A stretch of 64,000 nucleotides of DNA from positions 1 through 64,000 of the forward strand of contig NZ_CAKPTG010000003.1 in assembly GCF_934190775.1 (NCBI RefSeq), written 5' to 3'. Of the stretch, positions 25,019-34,854 are shown piece after piece. Numbering within the stretch: position 1 is the stretch's first letter; each line of letters begins with the position of its first letter. Made by a program: the position numbers and the translations under genes. The notes beneath the pieces were generated by a model. The model made no database searches. It was given only the letters and a program-made list of their open reading frames with translations, and was not told the origin of the DNA. Source of the stretch: an uncultured Phascolarctobacterium sp. Its GTDB lineage: Bacteria; Bacillota; Negativicutes; Acidaminococcales; Acidaminococcaceae.

Positions 25019-26767
25019 ATGGCGGATTATGCAATCAGTTCAGCTAATCTAAGTGCAATTGAAGATGGCTTAAGAGCTATCAACAACAATCTCGGTACGC
25101 TGAACAACAACCTCGAAGTAATCGACAATAACGTTGACCGTGTAAACGACAACGTCAAGATAGTTTACGATGAAATTGGTGCCTTGGCACGTGACTTCCA
25201 CAACTTTGTGCAGCTTCAGGTTAGAGCGAACGCTTTGTCCAAAGCACAGCAGAGAGTTATTCAAATCAGGCAGGAGATGGAGAAGCGGTTTGGTCACTAC
25301 GACATCGTAAGAAGAACTACCACTGGCATTCTTCAAGCGGATGACATTGGTATTGTCAAGAAAGACACTATAAGCAATGCTACTGAGGAACTTATGATCT
25401 CCACCCCTGGATATTGGTTGGCGCCTTGTTTGGTGGCACTCGCTGCTTGGATTAACGACCAGCCAGAATTAGCTGAACGTGCTCTCAAGGAAGGTATCAA
25501 GAGAAACGACGAAAAGACTTCTCTGTTCTTCGCTTTGATTTGCCGTAGAGCCGACCGCAAGAGCGCTGCACTCAAATGGACTCAGCGTTATCTCGCTAAC
25601 CAGGATGAAGAAAATCTTGACAGGAAGACGGTGATTATTCTCGACGCTTTTGCAAGCGGTTTGCTTGGGTCAGATTCCGAAGGCATCGTTTCCAGACAGA
25701 TGGGCGAATGGCTTGAGCATCTTGCGGACAAGCCTGGTTTTGTTGAGCAGCAGACAAAGCAGTGGTCCGATGCAATCAACCTCAAGAGAAAACCTCTTGC
25801 AACTAACGATTATACATATCTTCGCAAGTACAGCAAGACATGGCCTGCTTTGCAGGATATCATGGAAGGAGCTATGCTCCATGCTGAAATCCTGGGCTAT
25901 TTCACCGCAATCTTTGAACAGGAAAGTTCAGCAGACTCTTTGAAGGCACAGCTCGACGAGATTTTGAACACTTTGGTTTCTGAATTTGACGAGGAAGAAA
26001 TTCCTCTCCGAAAAGAAGAAAAGTACAACCAGTTTGTTATTGACTTTGACGGCGATGAGGATTGTGCTCGCCTGAATATGGCTGTTGAACAGACCGCTTT
26101 TGAGGAACACAAGGACTTTACTCAGTTGCTTACTGATGCAGCTATGAAGCCAGACAGTTCCCATGCAAGCGCTTCTACTCAGAAGTTTGCTATTGCTCTT
26201 TCCAAGGAATGGGTCAGCGATGCCTACAACGACGTTGTAGCTCAAAACAGGATGAAAATTCCAAACGAAATCGAAATCAATGTTGATACCTTTAACGATA
26301 AGACTACTGATGGTCAGAATGAAACAGAACTCATCAGCAAGTTCAACGCCCTGGTTGACAAGGAAAAAGCAAGTGCGCTTGCTCAGGTTGTCCTCTCCGG
26401 ATTTGAGAAATTCTGTCTGTGGGGTGGTGCGGCAATAGGTGTTATCGGTTTGATTATGATGATTGCCGGCAACGGTTTCCTCGGTTTGATTGCGATTATC
26501 GCTGGCATTGGTATGGTTATCAACCATTTCTCCAAGAAGAAGAAAGTTGAACAGAATCGTCAGAATATCGAAGCAAAGTTTGAAGAAAAACGCAAGAACG
26601 GTTCTCAGATTATCAGAGCTATTCTCGCTGAGGTTGTCGATTTCAGAGCTGAGTTCGCTGAAAAAGATGGTGAAAGTCAAAAGGTTATTGACTTCCTTGA
26701 GCAGATTAGCCCCGAACAGTATGTGAGAAAGCTTGCGGATTCAAACCGTAGAATTAAGGTTCAGTAA
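25019..26767 (+). CDS. coiled-coil protein with C-terminal membrane hairpin
   Basis: A 582-residue protein of unknown function. Residues 10-60 are a heptad-rich coiled coil with repeated asparagines (INNNLGTLNNNLEVIDNNVDRVNDNV). A long helical body follows, perhaps TPR-like at 150-200 (PELAERALKEGI ... ALKWTQRYL). Two adjacent membrane segments lie near residues 465-503 (LWGGAAIGVIGLIMMIAG and LIAIIAGIGMVINHF), then a basic KKKK stop and a charged helical tail. Ribosome site CGGAGG at 25003. It probably anchors the cassette's complex to the membrane; that is inferred from layout only. Confidence 0.65.
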   Translation: MADYAISSANLSAIEDGLRAINNNLGTLNNNLEVIDNNVDRVNDNVKIVYDEIGALARDFHNFVQLQVRANALSKAQQRVIQIRQEMEKRFGHYDIVRRTTTGILQADDIGIVKKDTISNATEELMISTPGYWLAPCLVALAAWINDQPELAERALKEGIKRNDEKTSLFFALICRRADRKSAALKWTQRYLANQDEENLDRKTVIILDAFASGLLGSDSEGIVSRQMGEWLEHLADKPGFVEQQTKQWSDAINLKRKPLATNDYTYLRKYSKTWPALQDIMEGAMLHAEILGYFTAIFEQESSADSLKAQLDEILNTLVSEFDEEEIPLRKEEKYNQFVIDFDGDEDCARLNMAVEQTAFEEHKDFTQLLTDAAMKPDSSHASASTQKFAIALSKEWVSDAYNDVVAQNRMKIPNEIEINVDTFNDKTTDGQNETELISKFNALVDKEKASALAQVVLSGFEKFCLWGGAAIGVIGLIMMIAGNGFLGLIAIIAGIGMVINHFSKKKKVEQNRQNIEAKFEEKRKNGSQIIRAILAEVVDFRAEFAEKDGESQKVIDFLEQISPEQYVRKLADSNRRIKVQ

Positions 26768-26781
26768 AGGAGGAAAGAAAG

Positions 26782-27060
26782 ATGGATGCTAAAAGCAAAG
26801 CGAATTTTATAAACTCTGTTGCTGCTGGAACGAATATTCCTTGTCCTAAGTGCGGTGCAAGTAATAAAGCTGATAGTAAATTTTGCATTTCCTGTGGCGA
26901 AGAAATTGTTGTGCCACAAGCCAACAATGCTCCTGCTTTCGCCCCCGCAAAGGAAACACCTGCAAAGGTGGCGAAATATGTTGCACCCAGCAGTGCTTTT
27001 GCAGAGGGCCTTCCTGCGTGGAGCATCGAACCGCCCCAGGTAATGGTAAGGAGGCACTAA
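26782..27060 (+). CDS. small zinc-ribbon protein
   Basis: A 92-residue protein with a clear double-CxxC zinc ribbon (IPCPKCGASNKADSKFCISCGEE, residues 20-43) followed by an Ala/Pro-rich disordered tail. AAAGGAGGAAAGAAAG precedes the ATG. Function unknown; zinc ribbons of this form recur in four proteins of the cassette and may mediate contact between subunits. Confidence 0.65.
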   Translation: MDAKSKANFINSVAAGTNIPCPKCGASNKADSKFCISCGEEIVVPQANNAPAFAPAKETPAKVAKYVAPSSAFAEGLPAWSIEPPQVMVRRH

Positions 27061-27064
27061 TTCG

Positions 27065-27526
27065 ATGTTGACCACAGCTATTGCACCTCCGAAAACATAT
27101 TCTGAATGGGTTGCTGTTTTGAATATGCTAAAAGCTAAATCCGATGATGAAGCTGTGTTGTCTGCTATGCAGAGAGGCACTATTGAATGGCAATCCGGTG
27201 TTGCCGAACGGTTTGCAAAAAAACTGATTGATGTTATCAACTATCGAATGAATGCTGCATCTGATAAGTTCCAGAAGGAAATGACTCGTTCTAATGGGCA
27301 AGAGAGAGCCATTGTGCAGGCTCTCCTTGCCCTCCGCAAGGAGATGTGCTTTTTATCTAAAGCGATCAATCTTCCTGCAATCCCGGAGAAGGACCGTCAG
27401 CAGTATCACCAGTTGGTAATAAGTCAAGCAAACAGTATGCAGACTTCTCTTGAGGATTCTGCGAAGAAAGACCGTAGCGGTAAACTCGCAAGCATTGTGA
27501 GAAACAATAAAGTAAACGCATTTTGA
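27065..27526 (+). CDS. helical hypothetical protein
   Basis: A 153-residue, mostly helical, soluble protein with no motif that I recognise. It lies four bases after the zinc-ribbon gene, with AAGGAGG within the end of that gene as ribosome site (27048-27054), and 15 bases before the AAA+ ATPase gene. The tight spacing makes it a likely partner of the ATPase. Confidence 0.6.
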   Translation: MLTTAIAPPKTYSEWVAVLNMLKAKSDDEAVLSAMQRGTIEWQSGVAERFAKKLIDVINYRMNAASDKFQKEMTRSNGQERAIVQALLALRKEMCFLSKAINLPAIPEKDRQQYHQLVISQANSMQTSLEDSAKKDRSGKLASIVRNNKVNAF

Positions 27527-27541
27527 AAGGAGTGCTGATAT

Positions 27542-29116
27542 ATGAGTGATGTTGCAAAGAGCAAAGAACTCTTGAAAAGATACTCTATCGCTCGTATCCC
27601 TTTCATAGCTATAAACACAATCGAAAGAGCAAGAACGTTGGATATTTTGAAAGAGATTTCCGAGGAACTAACTCTACCTTTTTATGTTCATACGCTATCA
27701 AAGGGTATTTACGATTTAAGCACGGAAAAGTCAATTAACGATGATAAATCCGTGTATGGAGCTATTGACTTTATGAGTGAGCAAATGAAGCGTAAGCAGT
27801 ATATGACGCTCATTCTGACCGAGGTTCCCGATATTAGTGGCGACAATAGTGATGCAAGACAGATTCTGGACTTGGTTACATTGGCAAACGAATCTGGCGG
27901 CGTTGTTATAGTTTTGACTAATAATGCTGTTTGGAATCAGCTACAAAGATTGGGTATGGTCATTAAAATTGACCTCCCCAACGAAGATGAAATGTATTCG
28001 ATTATCAAGGAGTACATAGACGACTATCGTTCGGAAATTCCTATTGAATGGGATAATACCGATATTCGTGAAGCCGCTTCTACTTTGGCTGGCGTAACCC
28101 GCATTGAAGCGGAAAATGTAATTGCTGCCTTGATAGCAAATAAGAGTATCAAAAAATCCGATATGGATGAAATTAGATACGCTAAAGACAGATTGTTTTC
28201 TGACATTTCCGGTTTGGAAAAAATTGATGTGGATGAGAGCGTTAAGGATGTCGGCGGATTAGCCGGTTTAAGAAAATGGCTGAATGAAAAGAAAGAACTC
28301 CTCACTCCTGAAAAGCGTGATGAGTTAAGAGCAAAAGGATTGCAACCGCCGAGAGGAATTTTGCTTGTTGGTGTTCCTGGCTGTGGTAAATCTCTTTCTG
28401 CGAAATCAATTTCTGCTAACTGGAAATTGCCGCTATATCGCTTGGACTTCGCTACAGTTCAAGGAAGTTATGTGGGGCAGTCCGAGCAACAGTTGAAGGA
28501 TGCCCTTACAACCGCTGAGAATGTATCTCCTTGTATTCTCTGGATTGATGAAATTGAAAAGGGATTGTCCGGTGCAAGTGGTTCAAACGACGGCGGTGTA
28601 TCGACACGAATGGTTGGACAGTTTTTATTCTGGCTTCAGGAGTGTAAAAAGCAGGTGTTCGTTGTTGCGACAGCAAACGATGTTTCTATGCTCCCCTCTG
28701 AGCTTTTGCGTAGAGGTAGATTTGACGAGCTGTTTTTTGTCGATTTGCCTACTGCCGATGAACGTCGTGACATTCTTTCGCTGTATATGCGTAAATATTT
28801 GAAACTTGATTTTATCGGTCCATTTGCAGATAAAATTGTAGAACTTACTGATGGATTTACTGGCGCCGACCTTGAATCTACCGTGAGAGACTTGGCATAT
28901 CGCTCTATTGCTAACAGTAATTTCGTGCTTAATGAAGAAAATATGATTACAGCATTCAACAATGTTGTACCCCTTTCTCAGACAAGTCCCGAAAAAATTG
29001 AAGCAATCCGTGATTGGGGAAAAGAGCGTGCTGTGCCTGCTTCCGGTAAGCCAATCGGCGGAGAGGAACTCTCCCAGAAGAAATCTGGACTCAAGACACG
29101 AAAAGTGTTGGTGTGA
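27542..29116 (+). CDS. Ycf46-like AAA+ ATPase
   Basis: A 524-residue protein with the layout of the Ycf46 family, AAA+ ATPases of unknown function found in cyanobacteria, plastids and scattered bacteria. The N-terminal 230 residues are a degenerate P-loop-like domain (MTLILTEVP, VVIVLTNNAVW). The second half is a classical FtsH/Cdc48-type AAA+ module: DVGGLAGLRKWLNEKK, Walker A GVPGCGKSLSAKS (K283), Walker B CILWIDEIEK (D336, E337), sensor VVATANDVSMLP, and arginine finger LLRRGRFDELFFVDLP. Such modules usually remodel proteins. Ribosome site AAAGGAG at 27526-27532. Its neighbour to the right carries a metallopeptidase motif, so an unfoldase-peptidase pairing is possible. Confidence 0.82.
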   Translation: MSDVAKSKELLKRYSIARIPFIAINTIERARTLDILKEISEELTLPFYVHTLSKGIYDLSTEKSINDDKSVYGAIDFMSEQMKRKQYMTLILTEVPDISGDNSDARQILDLVTLANESGGVVIVLTNNAVWNQLQRLGMVIKIDLPNEDEMYSIIKEYIDDYRSEIPIEWDNTDIREAASTLAGVTRIEAENVIAALIANKSIKKSDMDEIRYAKDRLFSDISGLEKIDVDESVKDVGGLAGLRKWLNEKKELLTPEKRDELRAKGLQPPRGILLVGVPGCGKSLSAKSISANWKLPLYRLDFATVQGSYVGQSEQQLKDALTTAENVSPCILWIDEIEKGLSGASGSNDGGVSTRMVGQFLFWLQECKKQVFVVATANDVSMLPSELLRRGRFDELFFVDLPTADERRDILSLYMRKYLKLDFIGPFADKIVELTDGFTGADLESTVRDLAYRSIANSNFVLNEENMITAFNNVVPLSQTSPEKIEAIRDWGKERAVPASGKPIGGEELSQKKSGLKTRKVLV

Positions 29117-29123
29117 TAATTCT

Positions 29124-29173
29124 ACGCAGACACGGATGTGGCTTGATTTATGCAAACCATACCGTGTCTGCGT
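29124..29173 (+). terminator. strong hairpin between the AAA+ and the acidic-protein genes
   Basis: ACGCAGACACGG (29124-29135) pairs perfectly with CCGTGTCTGCGT (29162-29173), and TATTTTATATA follows. It fills the only gap of more than 50 bases inside the cassette. The T tract is poor, so it could be a partial terminator or an mRNA processing or stability element that sets the ratio of upstream to downstream products. Confidence 0.6.
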
Positions 29174-29197
29174 TATTTTATATATGGAGGATAGATT

Positions 29198-32100
29198 ATG
29201 AGCTTCAATTTAGAAAACGGCGAGAATAGAGAAATCAACGAAACTCCCGAAGTCAAAGTTGATAGTGAACACTTGTCCGAAACTGAGGAAACTGCCGAAA
29301 ATTTTGATGACTGCTCTCTGAATGAAGTTCAAGACAGCAAGGGCAATGAAGTAAATGCAGAGTCGTTAGAAGAAGCTGAAGAAAATTACGATGATTGCGA
29401 AGCCAAGATGGAAGAAATGGAAGAAGAAAATCCCGAATTGGCTGAAGAAGATGATGACGATTTTAATGATTGTGGCAAAGAAACTGATGGTCAATATGTA
29501 GCAGAAGTTACTTACACAACAGATGGAGAAGTTAGTCAAGAAGAAGCAAGTGCAGAATTGCAGGAAGCTTACAATGAATGTGATGACCCCGAAGATATGC
29601 AACAACTCAAAGAAAACGCAAATGAGAATGAGCCTATCGAAGTACATAATGCAGAAGTTGTTGAACGTCCAGAAGCTAACGAAGTAGCCGATGAGGTTAC
29701 AGAAGAAGAATACGAGCAAGCACAAGAAGAACTGGAAGAAGCAGAAGAAACACTTGAAGCTCAGCAAGAAGTTGCCAAAGAATATAAAGACGATTTGGAA
29801 AACCAAATCAATAAAAACGAAAATGAGGTTCCGGAAGGAACAGAAAATATAAACAATGAAGTTTCCGAAGATGATACAGAGAAATTAGAGGATACAGCGG
29901 AAGCTGAATACTCTGAAACCGAAGAAAATACCGAGGAAGTCGAGCCTGACGGTGAGCAGATTGAGGAACAGACTGAAAACACCGAGGAGACCGCTGAGAC
30001 TTCGGATGAGAACGACGAAGATGTGAATGAGGGTACATCTTCTGAGACCAAAGAAAACACCGAGGATGTTGAAGCTGATGATTTGGAGCAAATGGATGAT
30101 GATACTAAGGTTGAAACATCCCAAATTAACGATGAAAGTGTCAGCGAAGATGTCTCTCAAAAAGTTGAGGAACAAACCGAAACAGAACTCAGCGACGAAA
30201 CCAAGGAGGAAATCCAAGAGGATGTAGCCGAAAACATCAACGATGAATCTGAGGATGGTAAAATCTCCTCTGAAAAAGCCGAGGAAATTGTTGCCGAAAA
30301 TATTGAGGAGAACGTTGATAACATCGAAGAACAGCAGGATTCTGCTGATGAGACCATTGATGCCCGTGCTGATGAAATCGTCGAAAATGGAGATTTAACC
30401 GATGATGAGGCAAAAGAGCAAATTGCTGATGAAGTTAACGAATCAACAAGCGAAAACCTTTCAGATGAAGAAGCGGAAGTAATAGCCGAAGAAAAATCCG
30501 ACGAAATCGAAGATGGTATTGAGGAAAAGAAAGAAGAACAAGAATCTGTAGAGGCAATCGAAGAAACCGCGGAGGAATTGGAGAGCGACCAGACTGAGCA
30601 GAACTCTGAAGCGGCAAGTAAATCTCTGCAAGAAAGAATCGACGGTGCTTTCGAGAAAGACGACGTTTCTTCTTCTGAAATTAACGACTTGAGAGAGGAA
30701 AACGCTACTGAACTCCAAGCTAAAATCGAGGAAAAAGCTGCAACAGAGGCAGAATTAAAGAGTAAGTTTGATGAAGTTCTGTCCAAAGAAAAAGGTAGCG
30801 AAGAATATAAGCAATCTCTCAGAGAATACAATGACCTCCGAGATCAAAAGGCAAGCCTTGATGAACAAATTGCATCAATGGAAAAGCAACAAGAACTTTT
30901 AGATAAAAAGAGTCTTGAACTCCGAGATGCTCAAATTCAAAAGGGTGCCGAAGCTGTAGCCGCCTCTGCTGCTACTCTCGCAGGAGTTAATGCACTTCAA
31001 GAGAGATATGACCAAACGTATTATGACACAAAGCCGGATAAGGGAGAGCTTGCAAATATAAGAGAAGAAAGCTGCTCTACAATAAAGGAACTCTCTGCCG
31101 AAAAAGACTCCATTAAGCAGGCTATGGATGCTAAAATGGATGAAATTTCGGAGTACGTTACATCCAACAATATGGATAGATATGATACAGCTCACGACTT
31201 ACGTTATCAGCAGTTGTCTGCAGAATATAACGCAATGCGAGAAAGCTATGATAGAATTGGATATTCTATTGTGAAGTTGGATGAAAACAACAAGGCTATT
31301 ACCGAACAGCTCGGCGATGAATGTGTATCTATGGCTGAGTTGCCCCCTGCTTCAAGAATATCAGAGGTGAATACCGGCACAGATATTCCTGGAGAAACCA
31401 ACTATTTTGTTAATGAGTCCAAAGCTGCCGAAGTGCTGTCTCCTTTCAAACAAGATAATTGGGAACAATTATCTATCAAGGAGCAGAAACAGGCAGTTGA
31501 AAAGTTGGCTGATTATAATGCTGAAATCCTCGGCGTTGAAGATAAGCCAAGAATTGTGTTCTTCAATAAACCTCCGCAGGATGGAATGATTGAGCGTGGA
31601 TACTATGACCCCACCAACAATTCTATTTTCATAAACGAACATTGTTTGGATGATTCGGTGGGAATTGCTGATACAGTTTCTCACGAATATCGCCACAAAT
31701 ATCAACATCAGCGAGCAGATAAGTTGGAAAACGAGCGAGATTTGGCATTTAGAGAAAACTTTGATAATTATCAATCGCCTGGAAACGACTATGCCAGTTA
31801 TATGGAGTATCGCAATCAGCTTGTTGAAGTCAATGCTCGTGCTTATGGGCAAGTAATCAAAGATAAAATTACTTCCGCTGAAAAATCCAAAGCAGAAATC
31901 AAGTTTGATGATAATTATGAAGGAGCAACTGCAGATTTTAGTGAGACTCATCCCGAAAAAGGGGCTGTTTTTGACAAGGTTGCAGTTAGTGAATTTACAT
32001 CGGAAGTAGATGAGAAAAAGAACGAAATCATAAACTTCAAAGAGTTAAGAAATCCAAAAGAAGTTTTTGAAGCGGAAGAGATAGCACAAATCAAAGAAAA

Positions 32101-33310
32101 AGTCGCTCCTGCTTACGAAAATGGTGTGGAAATAGCAAAAAAAATTAAAGATGGAGGTTTTGATACATATAAGGAACATAATGATTTAGAAAGTGGTCAT
32201 ATCGAAAAAGTTAGAGAAAAATCTGTTGAGGCTGCAGAAGTGTTATCTGAACATTTTGCGGAAAATAATTACAACGGATTGTATTCCTCTAATATAGATA
32301 GCAAAACCGTAGAGATGGTGGCTATATATCACGACACAGGAATGGATGCTAACATTGATGCTGACAAGTTTAATGGTGAGTTGTCTGCAAAACAGATACG
32401 TGATGCACATTCTTTGCAAGCAGCCATTCACGCATTGAGAGACAGAGAATTTATCGAATCCAAAGAAGTAAATGCCGACGAGGTGGCTCTTGGTTGTTTG
32501 CTTCATAGTAAATCAAATTCTGGGGTAACTAATCTTTCAAGTGCTGAACAATGGGAAACTGCGATTTCAAGATTGAAGCAAGGTGTCGATGACTTTAATA
32601 AAGCTAATCCCACAGAGCGAATCACGTTTGATACTTCCTTTATTATGAATAAGGATGGTTCGCTTAAACCAGAGGTGTTAGCAGAATTGCGGTCTGAAAG
32701 TCTTGCTTTGCGAATTGGCGATGCTAATGGACACGACTCTAAATCTGATGTTTCGCAAAGTGGAAAGGACATTAAGTTTGATTTGCAAAATTGCGAGTTG
32801 CAGAATTGTGAATACTCAGCAGAAACCATAAAAAAGATTGAAGAAGCTGACGGAAGTGGATTGTTGTCCGAAGTGGAACATTCAAATGTCTATGTCGGTG
32901 ATAAACTGCTCACAAACGAGGATGACAAAGCGGGCATATCAAGAGCATTTTCTCTTGGTGAGGGAAACTTTAAGGATATGTCGTTTGAACTCGTTGAAGG
33001 AAAACCCAGCGAAATTGTTCAATTAGAGAATTGTGATGCTTATCCCCTTTCCACACAATTTTGCATCGAAGAACGAATTAAAGAGATTAACACAGCAAAG
33101 ATTGATAATGATTATGTGCCGGAAAGGCTTCCCGGTATGGGTGATGAAGATTATAATAAACTAAAAGCCGAATGTGTTGACCAAACAGCTAAAATCGACT
33201 CACAAATCATTATTGATTTACCAGGTGCATCCGATACTGCATTAAAGTCATACAAGAACTTTGCAGCAAGAATGGAACAAAAATATAATATTGAAGTGAA
33301 GGTGAGATAA
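29198..33310 (+). CDS. giant acidic protein with HExxH metallopeptidase and HD motifs
   Basis: A 1370-residue protein. Residues 1 to about 465 are an extreme Glu/Asp/Asn-rich, low-complexity region. About 470-690 is coiled coil. HEYRH at residues 829-833 (inside DTVSHEYRHKYQHQ) is a HExxH zinc-peptidase motif. About 990-1180 looks like an HD phosphohydrolase domain: H1001, H1045-D1046 (VAIYHDTGMD), H1071/H1078 and D1175. The last 190 residues are unassigned and include a second acidic part. There is no signal peptide or membrane helix. Ribosome site GGAGG at 29185-29189. The acidic head might mimic DNA or chaperone basic partners. I know no described protein with this combination. Its stop overlaps the next start (TAATG). 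Confidence 0.75.
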   Translation: MSFNLENGENREINETPEVKVDSEHLSETEETAENFDDCSLNEVQDSKGNEVNAESLEEAEENYDDCEAKMEEMEEENPELAEEDDDDFNDCGKETDGQYVAEVTYTTDGEVSQEEASAELQEAYNECDDPEDMQQLKENANENEPIEVHNAEVVERPEANEVADEVTEEEYEQAQEELEEAEETLEAQQEVAKEYKDDLENQINKNENEVPEGTENINNEVSEDDTEKLEDTAEAEYSETEENTEEVEPDGEQIEEQTENTEETAETSDENDEDVNEGTSSETKENTEDVEADDLEQMDDDTKVETSQINDESVSEDVSQKVEEQTETELSDETKEEIQEDVAENINDESEDGKISSEKAEEIVAENIEENVDNIEEQQDSADETIDARADEIVENGDLTDDEAKEQIADEVNESTSENLSDEEAEVIAEEKSDEIEDGIEEKKEEQESVEAIEETAEELESDQTEQNSEAASKSLQERIDGAFEKDDVSSSEINDLREENATELQAKIEEKAATEAELKSKFDEVLSKEKGSEEYKQSLREYNDLRDQKASLDEQIASMEKQQELLDKKSLELRDAQIQKGAEAVAASAATLAGVNALQERYDQTYYDTKPDKGELANIREESCSTIKELSAEKDSIKQAMDAKMDEISEYVTSNNMDRYDTAHDLRYQQLSAEYNAMRESYDRIGYSIVKLDENNKAITEQLGDECVSMAELPPASRISEVNTGTDIPGETNYFVNESKAAEVLSPFKQDNWEQLSIKEQKQAVEKLADYNAEILGVEDKPRIVFFNKPPQDGMIERGYYDPTNNSIFINEHCLDDSVGIADTVSHEYRHKYQHQRADKLENERDLAFRENFDNYQSPGNDYASYMEYRNQLVEVNARAYGQVIKDKITSAEKSKAEIKFDDNYEGATADFSETHPEKGAVFDKVAVSEFTSEVDEKKNEIINFKELRNPKEVFEAEEIAQIKEKVAPAYENGVEIAKKIKDGGFDTYKEHNDLESGHIEKVREKSVEAAEVLSEHFAENNYNGLYSSNIDSKTVEMVAIYHDTGMDANIDADKFNGELSAKQIRDAHSLQAAIHALRDREFIESKEVNADEVALGCLLHSKSNSGVTNLSSAEQWETAISRLKQGVDDFNKANPTERITFDTSFIMNKDGSLKPEVLAELRSESLALRIGDANGHDSKSDVSQSGKDIKFDLQNCELQNCEYSAETIKKIEEADGSGLLSEVEHSNVYVGDKLLTNEDDKAGISRAFSLGEGNFKDMSFELVEGKPSEIVQLENCDAYPLSTQFCIEERIKEINTAKIDNDYVPERLPGMGDEDYNKLKAECVDQTAKIDSQIIIDLPGASDTALKSYKNFAARMEQKYNIEVKVR

Positions 33311-34044
33311 TGAAAATAGTAAAGAAAACACAAATAGTATATGATTCCTGCGTAGAGCAATACGAATTAAATGATTTGTTGCTTGCACGTTCTGACTTTA
33401 CACCAGGTGCTATTATTGCCTATTTGTTATCTACTAATCACGATGTAAAACTTCTTAGTTTTCATTTTTCAGAAGAAACGGAAATTGGTGGGCAACGACA
33501 AATTATTGCTGGCGATAGTTCGGATTTTATCTTTCAGTTTGAGACTATCGAATCATTTATGCGAAATATATCATCCTCAAACATAAGCGAGTGGGAGTTG
33601 AGATTTCTTTATCAAAATCAAGAAATCGTTGCTACTGGACGAACTTGGTCTTCGATTGTTGGCGTATCGTACTCAGCAACAAAAAAAGCTAACCTCATTC
33701 CTCTGCTTTATGCCGTTGAAGAAAAGTCGTATGAGTATCATACTTTTGATGAGAAACTTGTGACATTTGTATTGGAGAAGTTTGAACCGAAGCTGAAAGC
33801 GGCAATAAAGACTTTGCTGAAGTTGTCAAGATATACGGATATTTTTTCTGAATTTATAGATGTCATAAAATGTGGAAAATGGAAAAGTAAATACACAGCA
33901 ATTTCTGTCGAAGGCTTCACAGCAGAACAATTAAATTCAAATTATCCGTTATCCTTGCTCGGAGCATATAACTATCTTGTTTTTCTGAGAGAATCACCAA
34001 AAGTGGCACTCGAAGCTTTGGAAAAAGGATTGCCGAGGTATTAA
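33310..34044 (+). CDS. hypothetical protein of the cassette
   Basis: A 244-residue soluble protein with mixed alpha/beta patterns and no motif I recognise. Its ATG overlaps the stop of the giant acidic protein gene (TAATG at 33308-33312), with GAAGGTGAG as ribosome site, so translation is coupled and the two products may act together. The next gene starts five bases after its stop. Confidence 0.6.
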   Translation: MKIVKKTQIVYDSCVEQYELNDLLLARSDFTPGAIIAYLLSTNHDVKLLSFHFSEETEIGGQRQIIAGDSSDFIFQFETIESFMRNISSSNISEWELRFLYQNQEIVATGRTWSSIVGVSYSATKKANLIPLLYAVEEKSYEYHTFDEKLVTFVLEKFEPKLKAAIKTLLKLSRYTDIFSEFIDVIKCGKWKSKYTAISVEGFTAEQLNSNYPLSLLGAYNYLVFLRESPKVALEALEKGLPRY

Positions 34045-34048
34045 CCAT

Positions 34049-34837
34049 ATGTACTCTGTATTATCAACTCTATTTGTTATCGGCGTGTTCTTGGTGGTCG
34101 CAGGTTTCTTGGGTAGAGTTGGAACAGACGGAATATCGGATGTTAGCGAAAATGTTGCTGCAGCGATAGGACTACTCTTTACTTATGCCTTCTTGATTTT
34201 AAGTTTGGGTTCTTTTTCAGAACTTGCTTCATTCTTTGAGGGGATTTGTGGAGGTATTCCCTTCTTAAATGAAATAGCGGATTATGGGTCTTTGCAAAAA
34301 GTCTTTTCCGAAAGTCCACTATCTGCTTCAGTATCATTTTTAGACACGGTTATTCTTTCAGCAACAATAGAGATAATAATGCTCCTTCCATTAACCCAAG
34401 GTAGTGCAACCGGGAAGTTTATGGTTAATTTGTTTACCGGCGTTGTAGTTGCCATTGCATCATTGTTATTGCTTAACTATGTAATAAAAGGTTCCTCGGT
34501 GTATCAATGGATTGTATCCGTAATAGGAAGTGCCATCGCTTTGCTTTCGGTTGGAACAATCCCTATGTTAATAGTTTCTCTTTTTAAGAAAAACAGCACC
34601 GCAGGAATTGGTGCGATTGGTGCGCTTCTGCTGTTCTCACAAAGTAAAGTGGTAGGAATATTGAGAGCAGCTTTCTTGAAAGCTATCGTCTATGTTTGCG
34701 GAATTTGGATGCTTGAAAAACATTTCGGCTCCATTGTAAACGGATTATCTCAGTTATCTGCTGTATTGGTTGCTTTCGGTCCGGTAGTTGTAATGATTAT
34801 CGGTATAGTGTTTATTTTGAAAAGTGTTAAATCCTAA
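34049..34837 (+). CDS. polytopic membrane protein of unknown function
   Basis: A 262-residue protein with about six or seven membrane segments, for example LFVIGVFLVVAGFL, AIGLLFTYAFLILSLG, ILSATIEIIMLLPL, VVVAIASLLLLNYVI, WIVSVIGSAIALLSVG and VAFGPVVVMIIGIVFIL. No transporter motif is recognised. It is the most hydrophobic member of the cassette and with the proteins at 21399 and 25019 would place the system at the membrane. Confidence 0.65.
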   Translation: MYSVLSTLFVIGVFLVVAGFLGRVGTDGISDVSENVAAAIGLLFTYAFLILSLGSFSELASFFEGICGGIPFLNEIADYGSLQKVFSESPLSASVSFLDTVILSATIEIIMLLPLTQGSATGKFMVNLFTGVVVAIASLLLLNYVIKGSSVYQWIVSVIGSAIALLSVGTIPMLIVSLFKKNSTAGIGAIGALLLFSQSKVVGILRAAFLKAIVYVCGIWMLEKHFGSIVNGLSQLSAVLVAFGPVVVMIIGIVFILKSVKS

Positions 34838-34854
34838 AGATTGGATGGATTGCT

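Noticed and set aside
30157..30831. Ser-rich minus-strand frame within the giant acidic gene
   Set aside because: Reverse reading of Glu/Asp-rich codons gives Ser/Phe-rich text; composition artefact.
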